DNA of 64,000 nt from an uncultured Saprospiraceae bacterium (GCA_937928045.1 CALFWO010000029.1:62001-126000), one strand, 5' to 3'. Shown: positions 1 through 9,345, counted from the stretch's first letter. Notes: generated from the sequence alone by a model not told the origin. Translations and numbers: made by a program.

Positions 1-483
1 TACAATGGCGTATGCTCCGGTTACTTTAGTCAAGGCCAATCGAACAGCCTCTTCCAATGAGACACCTGCTTTTTCGTAGTATTCTTCAATCAAATGAGCC
101 AATACTTCAGTATCAGTTTGGCTTTTGAAAGTATGCCCCTTTTCTAATAAGGCCTTTTTAATGACATTGTAGTTTTCTATAATTCCATTGTGGATGATCG
201 CTAAGCGTCCATTTCCAGAAACATGAGGGTGTGCATTGATATCATCTGGTTTTCCATGGGTAGCCCATCTAGTGTGAGCAATACCAATGGTACCACTGAT
301 TTTTGCCCCACTGACATGTTTTATCAATTCTTGGACCTTTCCTTTTTTCTTATAAACATGAAAATCTCCGTTAGAAATGGCCACTCCGGCACTGTCGTAG
401 CCTCGGTATTCTAACATTTTTAGACCATTAATGAGAACAGGATAGGCCTCTCTTTTTCCAATATAAGCAACTATACCACACAT
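1..483 (-). CDS. glmS: Glutamine--fructose-6-phosphate aminotransferase, N-terminal part (cut by window edge)
   Basis: First 161 codons of GlmS, the enzyme that makes glucosamine-6-phosphate from fructose-6-phosphate and glutamine, the entry step of UDP-GlcNAc, peptidoglycan and LPS synthesis. The protein begins MCGIVAYIG, so Cys2 becomes the N-terminal nucleophile of the class II glutamine amidotransferase domain. RGYDSAG (residues 27-33), HTRWATHG (70-77) and the HNG motif (98-100) are all intact. The sugar-isomerase half lies outside the window. It is the last gene of the leftward unit behind the GT5-like and DUF4270 genes (28 bp after the latter), a gene order I recognise from Bacteroidota. 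Family call is very safe. Confidence 0.97.
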   Translation of the reverse strand, partial: MCGIVAYIGKREAYPVLINGLKMLEYRGYDSAGVAISNGDFHVYKKKGKVQELIKHVSGAKISGTIGIAHTRWATHGKPDDINAHPHVSGNGRLAIIHNGIIENYNVIKKALLEKGHTFKSQTDTEVLAHLIEEYYEKAGVSLEEAVRLALTKVTGAYAIV

Positions 484-511
484 AGATTTTAGATGATTTT
501 GTGATTGACTA

Positions 512-1834
512 CTAATTTATACGGGTAAACGTTAGTTCAAGTTTAGGTTTGTACAAAGAAGAAGCATTTCCAAATAGAACTGTTCTTCTAGTGGTATTTA
601 TTTTAGGTAACGCCCTAAGATACAAAACTGGTGGTTGATCACCATCTACAATCTTTTGTAAGTAATCAGAAATAATCAATTCATAGTGGCCCTGGACAAT
701 GGGATCAGTCGTGGATAGACTCTCATACTCGCCTCCAAAAAACGCTTGGCCAAACAGATTATCATCAATTCCTGTGAACACATCATCATCATTCAGCCTG
801 CTCAAGACTAAGTCTTCTATCGGCAGATAAGTTCCAGACATCGTACCGTCGTCATTTGCAACCGTAAATTCGATTACTGCTTCATTGACTATGATTGGGC
901 CCAAACTCAAAATATCACTAATATCGACTTTAACATCTGGTCCAGAAAGACCCTGAACATATGTTCTTTCTTGAGAAAGATTAGTTCCATTAATATAATC
1001 TTCAACGACCGTTCCTGAAATATCCGTTTCTAGATTCATTGTTCGCACATCTATACCAGACGTAAGGAATCTGTATGAATTGATAAGCGTATCACCGTCC
1101 GTGAAGTTGGTATAGTAAACGATAAGCCCAGTTGCAGGATTCTCTCCAAAGATACTTAAAAAGTCATCTTGGCTGCTGACAGTTTTAAGATGAAAACCAA
1201 AAAACGTCTTGTCTAAATCTTGCAAGGTGGTAGAATCAATTAACACGCGACCCAAATCATTATCAATTGGAATCTTTACCATTAAGGTTTGTAAAATCGT
1301 ATCACCATCTGCTTCGTACAAAGGAATATCATCGATGAATGAAGGTATCCCATCATAACTACCAACTGCCATTGGCTTGGTAGGAAACGTCTCGTGGCTG
1401 TATATTGGTTCTTCAGTACTGAAAGAATCAGACATTTCAAAAACATCGAATTGCAAATTGTCCGTGAAGGTCCCAACTGATCGTGCAGAATCTATAGCCA
1501 AAGTTAAAATAACCGAATCAATTACAATTCCATCTAAAATTGGAAAATTCAAATTTGCCGGAGTAATCTGCATAAAAACATCCGAAGAGTGATTTCCAAA
1601 GATTGGATCTGAGAGATTTCCAATAGCAAAGGATGAAACTCCGGAACCCGGACTATGGCTGATGACGGAATCTCTGATAGTGGTAGAGGTAATTACGTCA
1701 ATAGTGTCAGTAAAAATCACATTTTCCTGATCTTGCGCCAATAAATCACTGCCCAATTCTGAAGGATTGGAACAAGCGTTTAGCAGAAAAACTACAAGGC
1801 AAGACGAGGCAAGTAACTTAAAAAAGTTGCCCAT
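512..1834 (-). CDS. DUF4270 family outer-membrane lipoprotein
   Basis: A 440-residue lipoprotein: a short basic start, a hydrophobic segment and a lipobox ending LLNAC (Cys21), followed by SNPSELGSDLL. The LGSDLL start of the mature chain, a beta-rich body with repeated DSVILTL-type strands, and the position between a GT5 protein and glmS are typical of the Bacteroidota family DUF4270. Function is unknown; cell-surface or periplasmic attachment through the lipid is inferred from the signal. It sits 34 bp downstream of the GT5-like gene and is probably co-transcribed with it and with glmS. No catalytic motif is visible. Confidence 0.85.
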   Translation of the reverse strand: MGNFFKLLASSCLVVFLLNACSNPSELGSDLLAQDQENVIFTDTIDVITSTTIRDSVISHSPGSGVSSFAIGNLSDPIFGNHSSDVFMQITPANLNFPILDGIVIDSVILTLAIDSARSVGTFTDNLQFDVFEMSDSFSTEEPIYSHETFPTKPMAVGSYDGIPSFIDDIPLYEADGDTILQTLMVKIPIDNDLGRVLIDSTTLQDLDKTFFGFHLKTVSSQDDFLSIFGENPATGLIVYYTNFTDGDTLINSYRFLTSGIDVRTMNLETDISGTVVEDYINGTNLSQERTYVQGLSGPDVKVDISDILSLGPIIVNEAVIEFTVANDDGTMSGTYLPIEDLVLSRLNDDDVFTGIDDNLFGQAFFGGEYESLSTTDPIVQGHYELIISDYLQKIVDGDQPPVLYLRALPKINTTRRTVLFGNASSLYKPKLELTFTRIN

Positions 1835-1868
1835 TTAGAAATATTAAATTGTGTTTAGGAGAGGTAAA

Positions 1869-2693
1869 TTAGCTTTCTACTTCTTCCTCTTCCAACAGAC
1901 TTTGAAAATATTCAAGATAGCTAGCCAGATAAGCTTCTGGAGCTTGATGCTCAAGTTTTGGCACTTCAACTGACTCTACTATTTTAGAATCGTCATCACT
2001 TAGTGTTTCGCTGCCAACAATCAAACCATCAATGTATTTGGCTGCACCTTGATGCAATGTAACCTTACCGTCGTTGAAGTATGCCTTCAAGTCTTCAGGT
2101 TCCAAATTATTGATAGACGCCTTAGTCATCAAATCCTCAGTAAACTGACTTTCCATTTCTGTGGAATAAAGTGAATAAACCACCTTAGAATTTTTGAAAA
2201 TAGGTTCAGTCTTATAGGCAGTTTTCAAATACAATGGTATCAGACTTGTCATCCAACCATGGCAATGAACGATGTCCGGTGCCCATCCAAATTTTTTCAC
2301 TGTCTCAATTACCCCTTTACAGAAGAATACCATTCTGTCTTGGTTATCTTCAAAAGGTTTTCCTTGATCATCATCAAAAACAGACTTGCGCTTAAAAAAG
2401 TCTTCGTTATCTAAGAAATAAACCTGCATTCTCGCTCCTGGTAGAGACGCTACTTTGATTATCAAAGGATAATCATCGTCATCAACGATAATATTCATCC
2501 CTGAAAGTCTAACAACCTCATGTAACCTGTGCCGTCTTTCGTTAATCGTACCAAATCGGGGCATCAATACCCTGATTTCCATACCTTTTTCCTGCACATA
2601 TTGAGGCAATTTCCTTGCGATAGTAGAAATTTCTGAAAGAGCGGTGTAAGGTTCCATTTCCTGAGTAACAATCAGGACTCTTTTTTTATCCAT
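1869..2693 (-). CDS. Short glycogen/starch synthase-like protein (GT5 N-terminal domain only)
   Basis: A 274-residue protein resembling only the N-terminal Rossmann half of GT5 glycogen synthases: RVLIVTQEMEPY at the start, a central APDIVHCHGWMTSLIPLYLK segment (about residues 139-158), and an ADP-glucose-type fold around it. Full GlgA proteins are about 480 residues and carry a second GT-B domain with most of the nucleotide-sugar contacts; that half is absent. The usual KxGGLADV loop near the N-terminus is replaced by TALSEIST. The tail is acidic (LLEEEEVES). Bacteroidota commonly carry such a short protein next to DUF4270 and panC, and databases tend to label it glycogen synthase; synthase activity is doubtful here. 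The gene is divergent from panC. A possible -7 box on this strand is TAATTTTG (2751-2758). Confidence 0.8.
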   Translation of the reverse strand: MDKKRVLIVTQEMEPYTALSEISTIARKLPQYVQEKGMEIRVLMPRFGTINERRHRLHEVVRLSGMNIIVDDDDYPLIIKVASLPGARMQVYFLDNEDFFKRKSVFDDDQGKPFEDNQDRMVFFCKGVIETVKKFGWAPDIVHCHGWMTSLIPLYLKTAYKTEPIFKNSKVVYSLYSTEMESQFTEDLMTKASINNLEPEDLKAYFNDGKVTLHQGAAKYIDGLIVGSETLSDDDSKIVESVEVPKLEHQAPEAYLASYLEYFQSLLEEEEVES

Positions 2694-2879
2694 AAATTCT
2701 GGAAGTTTAAAATATCAAATCAAAGAGCACTTTGACTAAAAATTGGTTGGCAAAATTACGAAAATTAATCCAATTCGAGCCTATCTCCCTCTAGATGAGG
2801 TATTGAGAATGCTCAATTTCGTTTCTCTGTCATAGATAAAATGATAACTTCGGCCTAAAAGTTTCGAAATAGAACCAAC

Positions 2880-3749
2880 ATGCTAATTTTTAAACGAGTA
2901 AAAGACCTTCAACTATACATTGCTGACTCAAAGAAAAAAGGGCTGAGCGTCGGATTTGTACCTACAATGGGTGCCTTACATCAGGGTCATTTATCTTTGA
3001 TTAACAGGTCAAAAAAAAGTACGGATTTAACTGTTTGCTCAATTTTTGTTAACCCGACTCAATTCAATGACAAAGAAGATCTGAAGAAATATCCAAGAAC
3101 AACAGAAGCGGATATTAGGTTATTGAGCTCTGAAGAATGCGATATCTTGTTCATTCCGGAGGTAGAAGAAGTTTATCCGCCAGGATTATCTACTGAATTG
3201 GATATAAATTTTTCAAAAATGGCTCAAGTCATGGAAGGAGAATTCAGACCTGGCCACTTTGATGGAATGGCTCAAGTGGTTAATAGGCTTCTGGATATCG
3301 TACTTCCAAATGAATTATTCATGGGACAAAAAGATTTTCAGCAAATGTCCATAGTTCGATCAATGCTGCTCCAGCTCAAGCGACCAATTAAGCTGATAAG
3401 CTGCGCAATAATTAGAGAAGATCATGGATTGGCTATGAGCTCTCGAAATAGAAGATTGTCCGAAAAAGTGCGTAATAATGCAAGTGTCATTTTCAATACT
3501 TTGAAATGGATGAAATCTAAGATCGAAGATGAAGCTGACCTAAAAAAGTTAAAATCTATAGCAATGGAAAAATTGTCCGTCGAACCATTTAAGGCGGAAT
3601 ACGTAGAAATATGTGATGGAGACACCTTACAACCCATTACAACTATGGCTGGGCATGAATTCGTCGTATGCTGTTTAGCCGTTTGGGTAGAAAAAGTACG
3701 CCTAATTGATAATCTGGTGCTGAAAGGTGATCATTTATTGAACGCATAA
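2880..3749 (+). CDS. panC: Pantoate--beta-alanine ligase (pantothenate synthetase)
   Basis: Condenses pantoate with beta-alanine using ATP to make pantothenate, the vitamin precursor of CoA. The 289-residue length is normal for the family. PTMGALHQGHLSL (28-40) holds the HIGH-like nucleotide motif, VNPTQF (58-62 region) and GQKDFQQ (149-155) line the pantoate and ATP sites, and MSSRN (186-190) is the KMSKS-equivalent loop. The ATG at 2880 fits the family N-terminus. Next gene is panD, 125 bp downstream, which supplies beta-alanine, so the two consecutive steps are neighbours. No ketopantoate genes (panB, panE) are in the window. Confidence 0.98.
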   Translation: MLIFKRVKDLQLYIADSKKKGLSVGFVPTMGALHQGHLSLINRSKKSTDLTVCSIFVNPTQFNDKEDLKKYPRTTEADIRLLSSEECDILFIPEVEEVYPPGLSTELDINFSKMAQVMEGEFRPGHFDGMAQVVNRLLDIVLPNELFMGQKDFQQMSIVRSMLLQLKRPIKLISCAIIREDHGLAMSSRNRRLSEKVRNNASVIFNTLKWMKSKIEDEADLKKLKSIAMEKLSVEPFKAEYVEICDGDTLQPITTMAGHEFVVCCLAVWVEKVRLIDNLVLKGDHLLNA

Positions 3750-3849
3750 TAATCCAAATTTGGTAAAAATAATATTACATTTTTAACTAATAAAATTTGG
3801 CTGTAACTGACTAATGCCATGAATAATATTATTAAACGTTATTCTGGCG

Positions 3850-3875
3850 TTGCATTTCAAAATATTGTATTTTTG
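3850..3875 (+). promoter_or_regulatory. Putative panD promoter, very close to the start codon
   Basis: TATTTTTG at 3868-3875 is an exact TAnnTTTG Bacteroidota -7 box, with a TTG 15 bp upstream (3850-3852), a little shorter than usual spacing. Only five bases separate the box from the panD ATG at 3881, so an RNA starting here would have almost no leader. Confidence 0.45.
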
Positions 3876-3880
3876 TGACT

Positions 3881-4228
3881 ATGCTAATACAAAGATTTAA
3901 ATCAAAGATTCACCGAGCGACTGTTACTCAAGCTGATCTCAACTATGTTGGAAGTATCACGATAGACGAAGATTTGATGGACGCGGCCAACCTTATAGAA
4001 GGTGAACGTGTACAAATTGTAAACAATAACAATGGTGAGCGACTTGAAACTTACGTCATAACTGGTGAAAGAGGCTCAGGAATTATTTGCTTGAATGGTG
4101 CTGCCGCAAGACGAGTAGCCGTAGGAGATATTGTTATTATCATTGGTTATGGATTTATGGATTTTGAAGAAGCAAAAACTTTCAAACCGCAAATGGTATT
4201 TCCTTTAGAAGGAAACAAATTGCCATAA
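3881..4228 (+). CDS. panD: Aspartate 1-decarboxylase proenzyme
   Basis: Pyruvoyl-dependent enzyme converting L-aspartate to beta-alanine for pantothenate synthesis. The protein starts [20 protein letters not shown] and contains the NYVGSITID self-processing site; cleavage between Gly24 and Ser25 generates the pyruvoyl group. Length (115 residues) and the later NGAAARR segment are standard. The reading frame can be extended two codons to a GTG at 3875, but ATG at 3881 gives the canonical family start. Located between panC and a flippase-like membrane gene. Confidence 0.97.
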   Translation: MLIQRFKSKIHRATVTQADLNYVGSITIDEDLMDAANLIEGERVQIVNNNNGERLETYVITGERGSGIICLNGAAARRVAVGDIVIIIGYGFMDFEEAKTFKPQMVFPLEGNKLP

Positions 4229-4337
4229 ATCATTGATCTTTAACCTAAAGCGTACACAAACATTCTTGATATTTTAATTTGATCATCGAACAGATGAATC
4301 TGAAATTTTCAATTTCCGCTTTAAATTATTATTAGAT

Positions 4338-4345
4338 TATCTTTG
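4338..4345 (+). promoter_or_regulatory. Putative -7 promoter box of the flippase-like gene
   Basis: TATCTTTG is an exact match to TAnnTTTG, 20 bp before the proposed TTG start at 4366. No clear -33 TTG is seen. It lies in the 137-bp gap after panD and may give the downstream run (membrane protein, rfaE2) its own promoter. Confidence 0.4.
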
Positions 4346-4365
4346 TTCTATAAAAACAAAGTCCC

Positions 4366-5463
4366 TTGTTAAAGTACCTTATCAACTTCCTAAAGTTTTG
4401 TTTGTTTATCAGCTTCGGCTTAGGAATTCTTTACTATCTCTATTACAATTTAAATACTGACTATCAAGCTCAATGTGCGCTAGATGGTGTAGCAGCTGCC
4501 GATTGTAGTTTGATGGCCAAAATCATAACAGATTTTAAGTCAGCCAATATTTTCTGGGTATTCATGGTATTCTTAGCTTTCACCTTATCCAATGTTAGCA
4601 GAATGATTCGATGGGGAATGCTTATGAGAAACATGGGTTATCCAATCCGCAATGGAATAGTGTATATGTCTATCATTCTAGGATATTTCTTCAATTTGTT
4701 TTTTCCTAGGTTAGGAGAGTTTGTTCGGGCTGGAACAATAGCCAAATACGATGAAGTTCCTATGGAAAAAGTGGTTGGAACAATCGTAGTTGATCGGACA
4801 ATGGATGTGCTCTGTCTTGCTTTGGTAATGGCACTTGCTTTCGCTGTGGAATATGATAATTTAATGAACTTCATAAATGCTAATCGCCCTGCAGATGGCC
4901 CTGGTATGTTCTCTCAAACTTGGTTCAGCGTATTTATTCTAGGTAGCATAGCAATAGCAGGTATTCTTTGGAAGTTTAGAAAAAACCTGCAGTCCACTAA
5001 ATTTGGCCAAAAGATATCTGGAATATTCAAAGGTCTTTGGGAAGGAATACAAACCATTTTTACTCTTAAAAAACCAATCCTATTCATATTACATTCCTTG
5101 AATGTCTGGCTTATGTATTTCCTAATGGCCTATCTGTGTTTCTTTGCATTTGATCCAACGGCGCACCTAGGTCTTAGGGCTGGCTTAACGGTATTTGCAT
5201 TTAGCGCATTGGGCGTATTGATTCCATCTCCAGGCGGAATGGGAACTGTTCACTGGCTAACAATTCAAGCATTGGCGCTTTACGGAGTGGGAAAATTTGC
5301 AGCATTTTCATTTGCTAATATTCTCTTTTTCAGCATTCAGATTTTTTACAATATTATCGGAGGAATTATTTGCTTGGTTATTCTTTATTTTTTGAATAAA
5401 AAAACACCATTAACCAATAATTCTGACATTTCAGATGTTCCAGACCAAAAAGCTGAAATATGA
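4366..5463 (+). CDS. Lysylphosphatidylglycerol synthase-type flippase-like integral membrane protein
   Basis: A 365-residue polytopic membrane protein with about eight hydrophobic segments, matching the membrane (flippase-like, formerly UPF0104) domain shared with MprF. Characteristic pieces are SNVSRMIRWGMLMRNMGY, GYFFNLFFPRLGEFVRAG (near residue 105-125) with VDRTMDVLCL after it, and FSALGVLIPSPGGMGTVH late in the chain. It lacks the cytosolic aminoacyl-transferase domain, so lysyl-PG synthesis is not expected; lipid flipping is a family-level guess. The start is TTG at 4366: an in-frame stop lies at 4351-4353 and the next in-frame ATG would remove the first membrane segment. The stop overlaps the rfaE2 start (ATGA), suggesting translational coupling. 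Confidence 0.85.
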   Translation: MLKYLINFLKFCLFISFGLGILYYLYYNLNTDYQAQCALDGVAAADCSLMAKIITDFKSANIFWVFMVFLAFTLSNVSRMIRWGMLMRNMGYPIRNGIVYMSIILGYFFNLFFPRLGEFVRAGTIAKYDEVPMEKVVGTIVVDRTMDVLCLALVMALAFAVEYDNLMNFINANRPADGPGMFSQTWFSVFILGSIAIAGILWKFRKNLQSTKFGQKISGIFKGLWEGIQTIFTLKKPILFILHSLNVWLMYFLMAYLCFFAFDPTAHLGLRAGLTVFAFSALGVLIPSPGGMGTVHWLTIQALALYGVGKFAAFSFANILFFSIQIFYNIIGGIICLVILYFLNKKTPLTNNSDISDVPDQKAEI

Positions 5464-5951
5464 AATGGGAACGAATTCAAGCTAAAATACTCACACTGGA
5501 GGACCTACAGCTAAAAACTCAATCGTTGAAAAAGGAAAACAAGAAAGTGATTCTAACCAATGGTTGTTTTGATTTGGTGCATCTCGGTCATTTACAATAC
5601 CTTTGTGAAGCCAGTACTCTTGGCGACTTTTTTATTGTGGCCGTAAATTCTGATAGTAGTGTTCGAAATTTAAAAGGAGAACATCGCCCAATAAAAGGAG
5701 AGTTGACTAGAGCAAGCCTCTTAGCATCGTTAACTTTTGTAGATGCTGTCGTGCTTTTTTCAGCCCCAACACCAATTGACATAATTCAAGCTATACTTCC
5801 TGATGTACTTTGTAAAGGAGGAGATTGGGAAATAGATCAAATCGTAGGAGCTAAGGAAGTAATGGCCGCTGGGGGATCTGTTAAAAGAATATCTTTTTTA
5901 CCAGGACATTCTACTACTTCTTTGGAACAAAAGATCAAGTCCTACTTATAA
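5460..5951 (+). CDS. rfaE2: D-glycero-beta-D-manno-heptose 1-phosphate adenylyltransferase
   Basis: Transfers AMP from ATP to heptose-1-phosphate, a late step of ADP-heptose synthesis for LPS core. The 163-residue protein equals the nucleotidyltransferase half of HldE as a separate chain. LTNGCFDLVHLGH (32-44) carries the HxGH signature, followed by a Rossmann fold, KGGDW and the C-terminal FLPGHSTTSLEQKI element resembling the ISTT switch. The ATG overlaps the previous stop by one base pattern (ATGA). The kinase half and other heptose genes are not in this window. Confidence 0.93.
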   Translation: MKWERIQAKILTLEDLQLKTQSLKKENKKVILTNGCFDLVHLGHLQYLCEASTLGDFFIVAVNSDSSVRNLKGEHRPIKGELTRASLLASLTFVDAVVLFSAPTPIDIIQAILPDVLCKGGDWEIDQIVGAKEVMAAGGSVKRISFLPGHSTTSLEQKIKSYL

Positions 5952-5973
5952 ATCATAAGCAAACATTGAATTT

Positions 5974-7005
5974 ATGCTTATTCGTGAGATCATAGAATAT
6001 TTGGAACAAATCGCTCCTACGAGTCTTCAAGAGTCGTACGATAATGCAGGTTTGATTACAGGAAATCCAGATTGGAAAGCTAAGAAAGCATTGATTTGTT
6101 TGGATGCCATTGAGAAAATTGTAGACGAAGCGATTGCACAAGGTTGTAATCTTATCATTGCCCACCACCCCATTGTTTTTCGTGGTCTCAAACGATTTAA
6201 TGGAACGGATTACGTCCAACGGACTATCATCAAAGCCATTAAAAACGATATTGCCATTTATGCCATTCACACGAACCTAGATAATGTCTATCAAAATGGA
6301 GTAAATGGGAAAATTGCGGAAAAACTCAATTTGCAAGATTGTAAGGTATTGGCTCCAAAACCCGGTTTAGAAAGAGCAATCATCTATGCTCCATTGATCC
6401 TTGCAGATAGATTAAAAAAAGATTTGGAGGTTCTAGGAGAAGCTTTAGCCGGAGGCAGTGGATATGATTTTTCAGGTTTAGGTATTTCGACGAATGGCGG
6501 TCGAGCAAAAATTGACTTTCAATATGCCGGACAATTTAGAAGGCAAGTTGAAACAGAGATCAAAGGATATGGCTCAGGTATTAATTATGATATCATTCCC
6601 TTGGCCAATATCAACAACCAAGTGGGTTCTGGCCTGATAGGAAGGTTAAAAAAGCCTTTGACCGAGAAAGAATTCTTAATTAGAGTGAAGAAAAAAATGA
6701 AGGTAGGGGTTATCAGACATACTGCTTTAAGAAATAAAAAAGTAGCAAAAGTCGCTCTCTGTGGTGGATCGGGTAGCTTTTTATTAGCAAAGGCTAAATC
6801 AGCTGGAGCCGACGTATTTATTACAGCGGATTTCAAATATCACGAATTCTTTGATGCTGAAGACCAATTGGTCATTGCTGATATCGGGCATTACGAAACA
6901 GAACAATATACGATAGAGCTTTTAGAGCAGATTATTAATGAGAAATTTCGTACTTTTGCGACTTATTGTACGGCGGTAAATACCAATCCAGTCCAATACT
7001 TCTAA
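5974..7005 (+). CDS. Nif3-like dinuclear metal centre protein
   Basis: Member of the Nif3/YqfO/YbgI family, which forms hexamers with two metals per subunit. Seen metal-binding residues: IIAHHP (His64-His65), AIHTNLD (His and Asp near 98-102), and a C-terminal IGHYETEQ with the final His and Glu. At 343 residues it is longer than the E. coli form (about 250), consistent with the PII-like middle domain found in many Bacillus and Bacteroidota members. Function in the cell is unsettled; GTP cyclohydrolase type 2 labels for this family are unproven. It begins 22 bp after rfaE2 and is followed by the zinc ribbon gene, an arrangement I recognise as common in Bacteroidota. Confidence 0.93.
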   Translation: MLIREIIEYLEQIAPTSLQESYDNAGLITGNPDWKAKKALICLDAIEKIVDEAIAQGCNLIIAHHPIVFRGLKRFNGTDYVQRTIIKAIKNDIAIYAIHTNLDNVYQNGVNGKIAEKLNLQDCKVLAPKPGLERAIIYAPLILADRLKKDLEVLGEALAGGSGYDFSGLGISTNGGRAKIDFQYAGQFRRQVETEIKGYGSGINYDIIPLANINNQVGSGLIGRLKKPLTEKEFLIRVKKKMKVGVIRHTALRNKKVAKVALCGGSGSFLLAKAKSAGADVFITADFKYHEFFDAEDQLVIADIGHYETEQYTIELLEQIINEKFRTFATYCTAVNTNPVQYF

Positions 7006-7030
7006 CACCTAATAAAAGACTAGTCAAAAT

Positions 7031-7783
7031 ATGGCAACAGAAATCACTGTAGCTGACAAGCTTAAACAACTTTTCCAACTTCAAAAAATTGATTCAGAAA
7101 TAGATCAAATTAATATCCTCAAAGGAGAACTACCAATGGAAGTTCAAGATTTAGAGGATGAATTAGCGGGTCTACAAACAAGAATTAATCGTTTGACTGA
7201 AGGTTTGAACGACATGAAATCTGACGTTAGCAGGCACAATGCGGCCATCGCTGAGGCAAATACCTTAATTGAGAAGTATAAGGGACAAATGGACAATGTC
7301 AAGAATAATCGTGAATACGATGCCTTGAACAAGGAAATCCAAATGCAAGAGTTAGATATCAAATTGGCAGAAAAGCGAATTAGAGAAGGTGATGGTCAAT
7401 TGGTAAATAAAGAGGAGACACTAAAAGCTGCTCAAGAACGTTACGATCTTAAAGCTTCGGCTTTAGAAACGAAAAAAGTGGAACTGGAGAAAATTATCGA
7501 AAAGACCACCAAAGACGAAGAGAAATTAGGAAAGAAAAGAAACAAAGCCAGTAAAGTAATCGAAGACAGATTATTGGCCTCATACAATAAAGTTCGAAAC
7601 AACTATCGTAATGGTGTAGCAGTAGCTACCGTTTCAAGAGATTCTTGTGGAGGGTGCTTTAACAAGATTCCGCCGCAAGTTCAACTTGAAATCGGAACTC
7701 ACAAGAAAATTATTGCTTGTGAACATTGTGGTAGAATTCTAGTTGACGATCATTTACTAGAACCTGCAGCGGCTAAGAAATAA
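7031..7783 (+). CDS. C4-type zinc ribbon protein with long coiled coil (DUF164/CT398 type)
   Basis: Residues about 25-190 are a long charged alpha-helical coiled coil; the end holds a four-cysteine zinc ribbon, CGGC (206-209) and CEHC (230-233). This matches the family typified by Chlamydia CT398 and H. pylori HP0958, proposed to bind sigma-54, flagellar parts or nucleic acid in those species; no such role can be read here. The 250-residue length is typical. It follows the Nif3 gene by 25 bp and its stop TAA overlaps the start of the next gene (TAATG), so the three are probably one operon. Confidence 0.9.
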   Translation: MATEITVADKLKQLFQLQKIDSEIDQINILKGELPMEVQDLEDELAGLQTRINRLTEGLNDMKSDVSRHNAAIAEANTLIEKYKGQMDNVKNNREYDALNKEIQMQELDIKLAEKRIREGDGQLVNKEETLKAAQERYDLKASALETKKVELEKIIEKTTKDEEKLGKKRNKASKVIEDRLLASYNKVRNNYRNGVAVATVSRDSCGGCFNKIPPQVQLEIGTHKKIIACEHCGRILVDDHLLEPAAAKK

Positions 7784-9315
7784 TGACCGCCAGGAACCAA
7801 ATAAAAACGCTAAAGCCTTGGAGAATTTCTTCAAGGCTTTTTTGTCTTTTGATTGCTTTCATTTTTTTAGCATTACCAATTTCACTTCAGGCTCAGAAAA
7901 CATTTGAATTTACTCCTATTGCAAGAACAGCCTATGATGCTGCATTGAGTTTGAGATTTGAAGACGCCAAAAAAAATTGCCAACAACTCCGAGACCAAGA
8001 ACCAGAAAATTTAATCGTCTTCCTTATTGAAGATTACATTGATTTTTTCACTGTGTTTATAAATGAAGAATATGATGAGTTCAGGTCATTAGAAAAAAAC
8101 AAGTCTGATCGATTGCAAAAGATCAAACAAGGAGATCAAAAATCTCCTTATTATAAATATTGTGAAGCTGAAATTCAACTTCATTGGGCACTAGCCAGAC
8201 TAAAATTTGAAGAATATTTTTCCGCGTTTATCGAAGTAAAAAATGCCTATAAGCTACTAATTCAAAACGAAAAAGACTTCCCTAATTTTATAGCCAACAA
8301 AAAAAGTTTGGGAGTGATTCATGCTTTGGTTGGAACCATTCCTGAAAATTATCAATGGGGTGTAAAATTACTAGGAGGCATGGAAGGAGATATTGAAAAA
8401 GGGCAAAAAGAAATTGAATCAATCATTCAATACTCTCAAAACAACGATTTCATATTTCGTGAAGAAACCGGTGTGATGTATTCATTTTTAATGCTACACC
8501 TTAAGAATAACGGGGATCGTGCTTGGAAAAACATCTTAGACTTAAACCTTGACCACAAGACAAACCCGTTGGCAGCTTTTACCATTGCTAATATTGCTCT
8601 TAGGACAGGAAGAAATGATCAAGCTATAAAGATTCTCTTAGAAAGACCGACTGGACAAAATTTTGCGCCATTTCCATACCTTCACTACCTACTTGGTCTT
8701 GCTAAACTTTACCGCCAAGATGATGATGCGGCAAAATACTTATCCAAATATATTGAAGAATTCCGTGGAGTCAATTATATCAAGGAAGCTTATCAAAAAA
8801 TGGCCTGGGGAGATCTCATCGCTGGGAATGAATCTGGATATTATGCCAAAATGAAAAAATGTGCGGAGCATGGTAGCAACATCATTGGTGGGGATAAAAT
8901 GGCCATGCGAGAAGCAGAGCGAATGACAGCGCCTAATGCAATATTGATTAAATCACGGCTTCAATTCGACGGCGGATACTTCGAAGAAGCATTAAATACT
9001 TTGCAAAATAATCGTGCTGAATTCAATCAAAACAAAGACAGAGTTGAATATTTATATCGGCTAGGTCGAACCCAACAACAACTAGGAAAAAATACTACTG
9101 CGATTGCCAACTACGAAAACACTATTGCAGAAGGCAGAGATTTGCCAGAATATTTTGCTTGCAACGCGGCACTTCAATTGGGAATCATTTATGAGTCATT
9201 GAATGCTCAAGAGCAAGCAAAAAAATATTTTAAAGAGTGCCTTTCAATTCGTCCCAGCGAATACAAATCAAGTTTACACCAAAAAGCCAAAGCCGGAATT
9301 CAGCGCTTGAAGTAA
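7783..9315 (+). CDS. Exported tetratricopeptide-repeat protein
   Basis: A 510-residue protein with a basic N-terminus and a hydrophobic signal segment (LFCLLIAFIFLALPISLQAQ, cleavage expected after the AQA-like site near residue 38). The mature chain is alpha-helical with TPR-like pairs, clearest near the C-terminus: YRLGRTQQQLGKNTTAIANYENTI and ALQLGIIYESLNAQEQAKKYFKECL. No enzyme motif is visible. Probably a periplasmic scaffold. The start overlaps the zinc ribbon stop, so it is likely translated from the same mRNA. Confidence 0.8.
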   Translation: MTARNQIKTLKPWRISSRLFCLLIAFIFLALPISLQAQKTFEFTPIARTAYDAALSLRFEDAKKNCQQLRDQEPENLIVFLIEDYIDFFTVFINEEYDEFRSLEKNKSDRLQKIKQGDQKSPYYKYCEAEIQLHWALARLKFEEYFSAFIEVKNAYKLLIQNEKDFPNFIANKKSLGVIHALVGTIPENYQWGVKLLGGMEGDIEKGQKEIESIIQYSQNNDFIFREETGVMYSFLMLHLKNNGDRAWKNILDLNLDHKTNPLAAFTIANIALRTGRNDQAIKILLERPTGQNFAPFPYLHYLLGLAKLYRQDDDAAKYLSKYIEEFRGVNYIKEAYQKMAWGDLIAGNESGYYAKMKKCAEHGSNIIGGDKMAMREAERMTAPNAILIKSRLQFDGGYFEEALNTLQNNRAEFNQNKDRVEYLYRLGRTQQQLGKNTTAIANYENTIAEGRDLPEYFACNAALQLGIIYESLNAQEQAKKYFKECLSIRPSEYKSSLHQKAKAGIQRLK

Positions 9316-9345
9316 AAACTTGGAACAGAAAAACTAGTTATTTAA

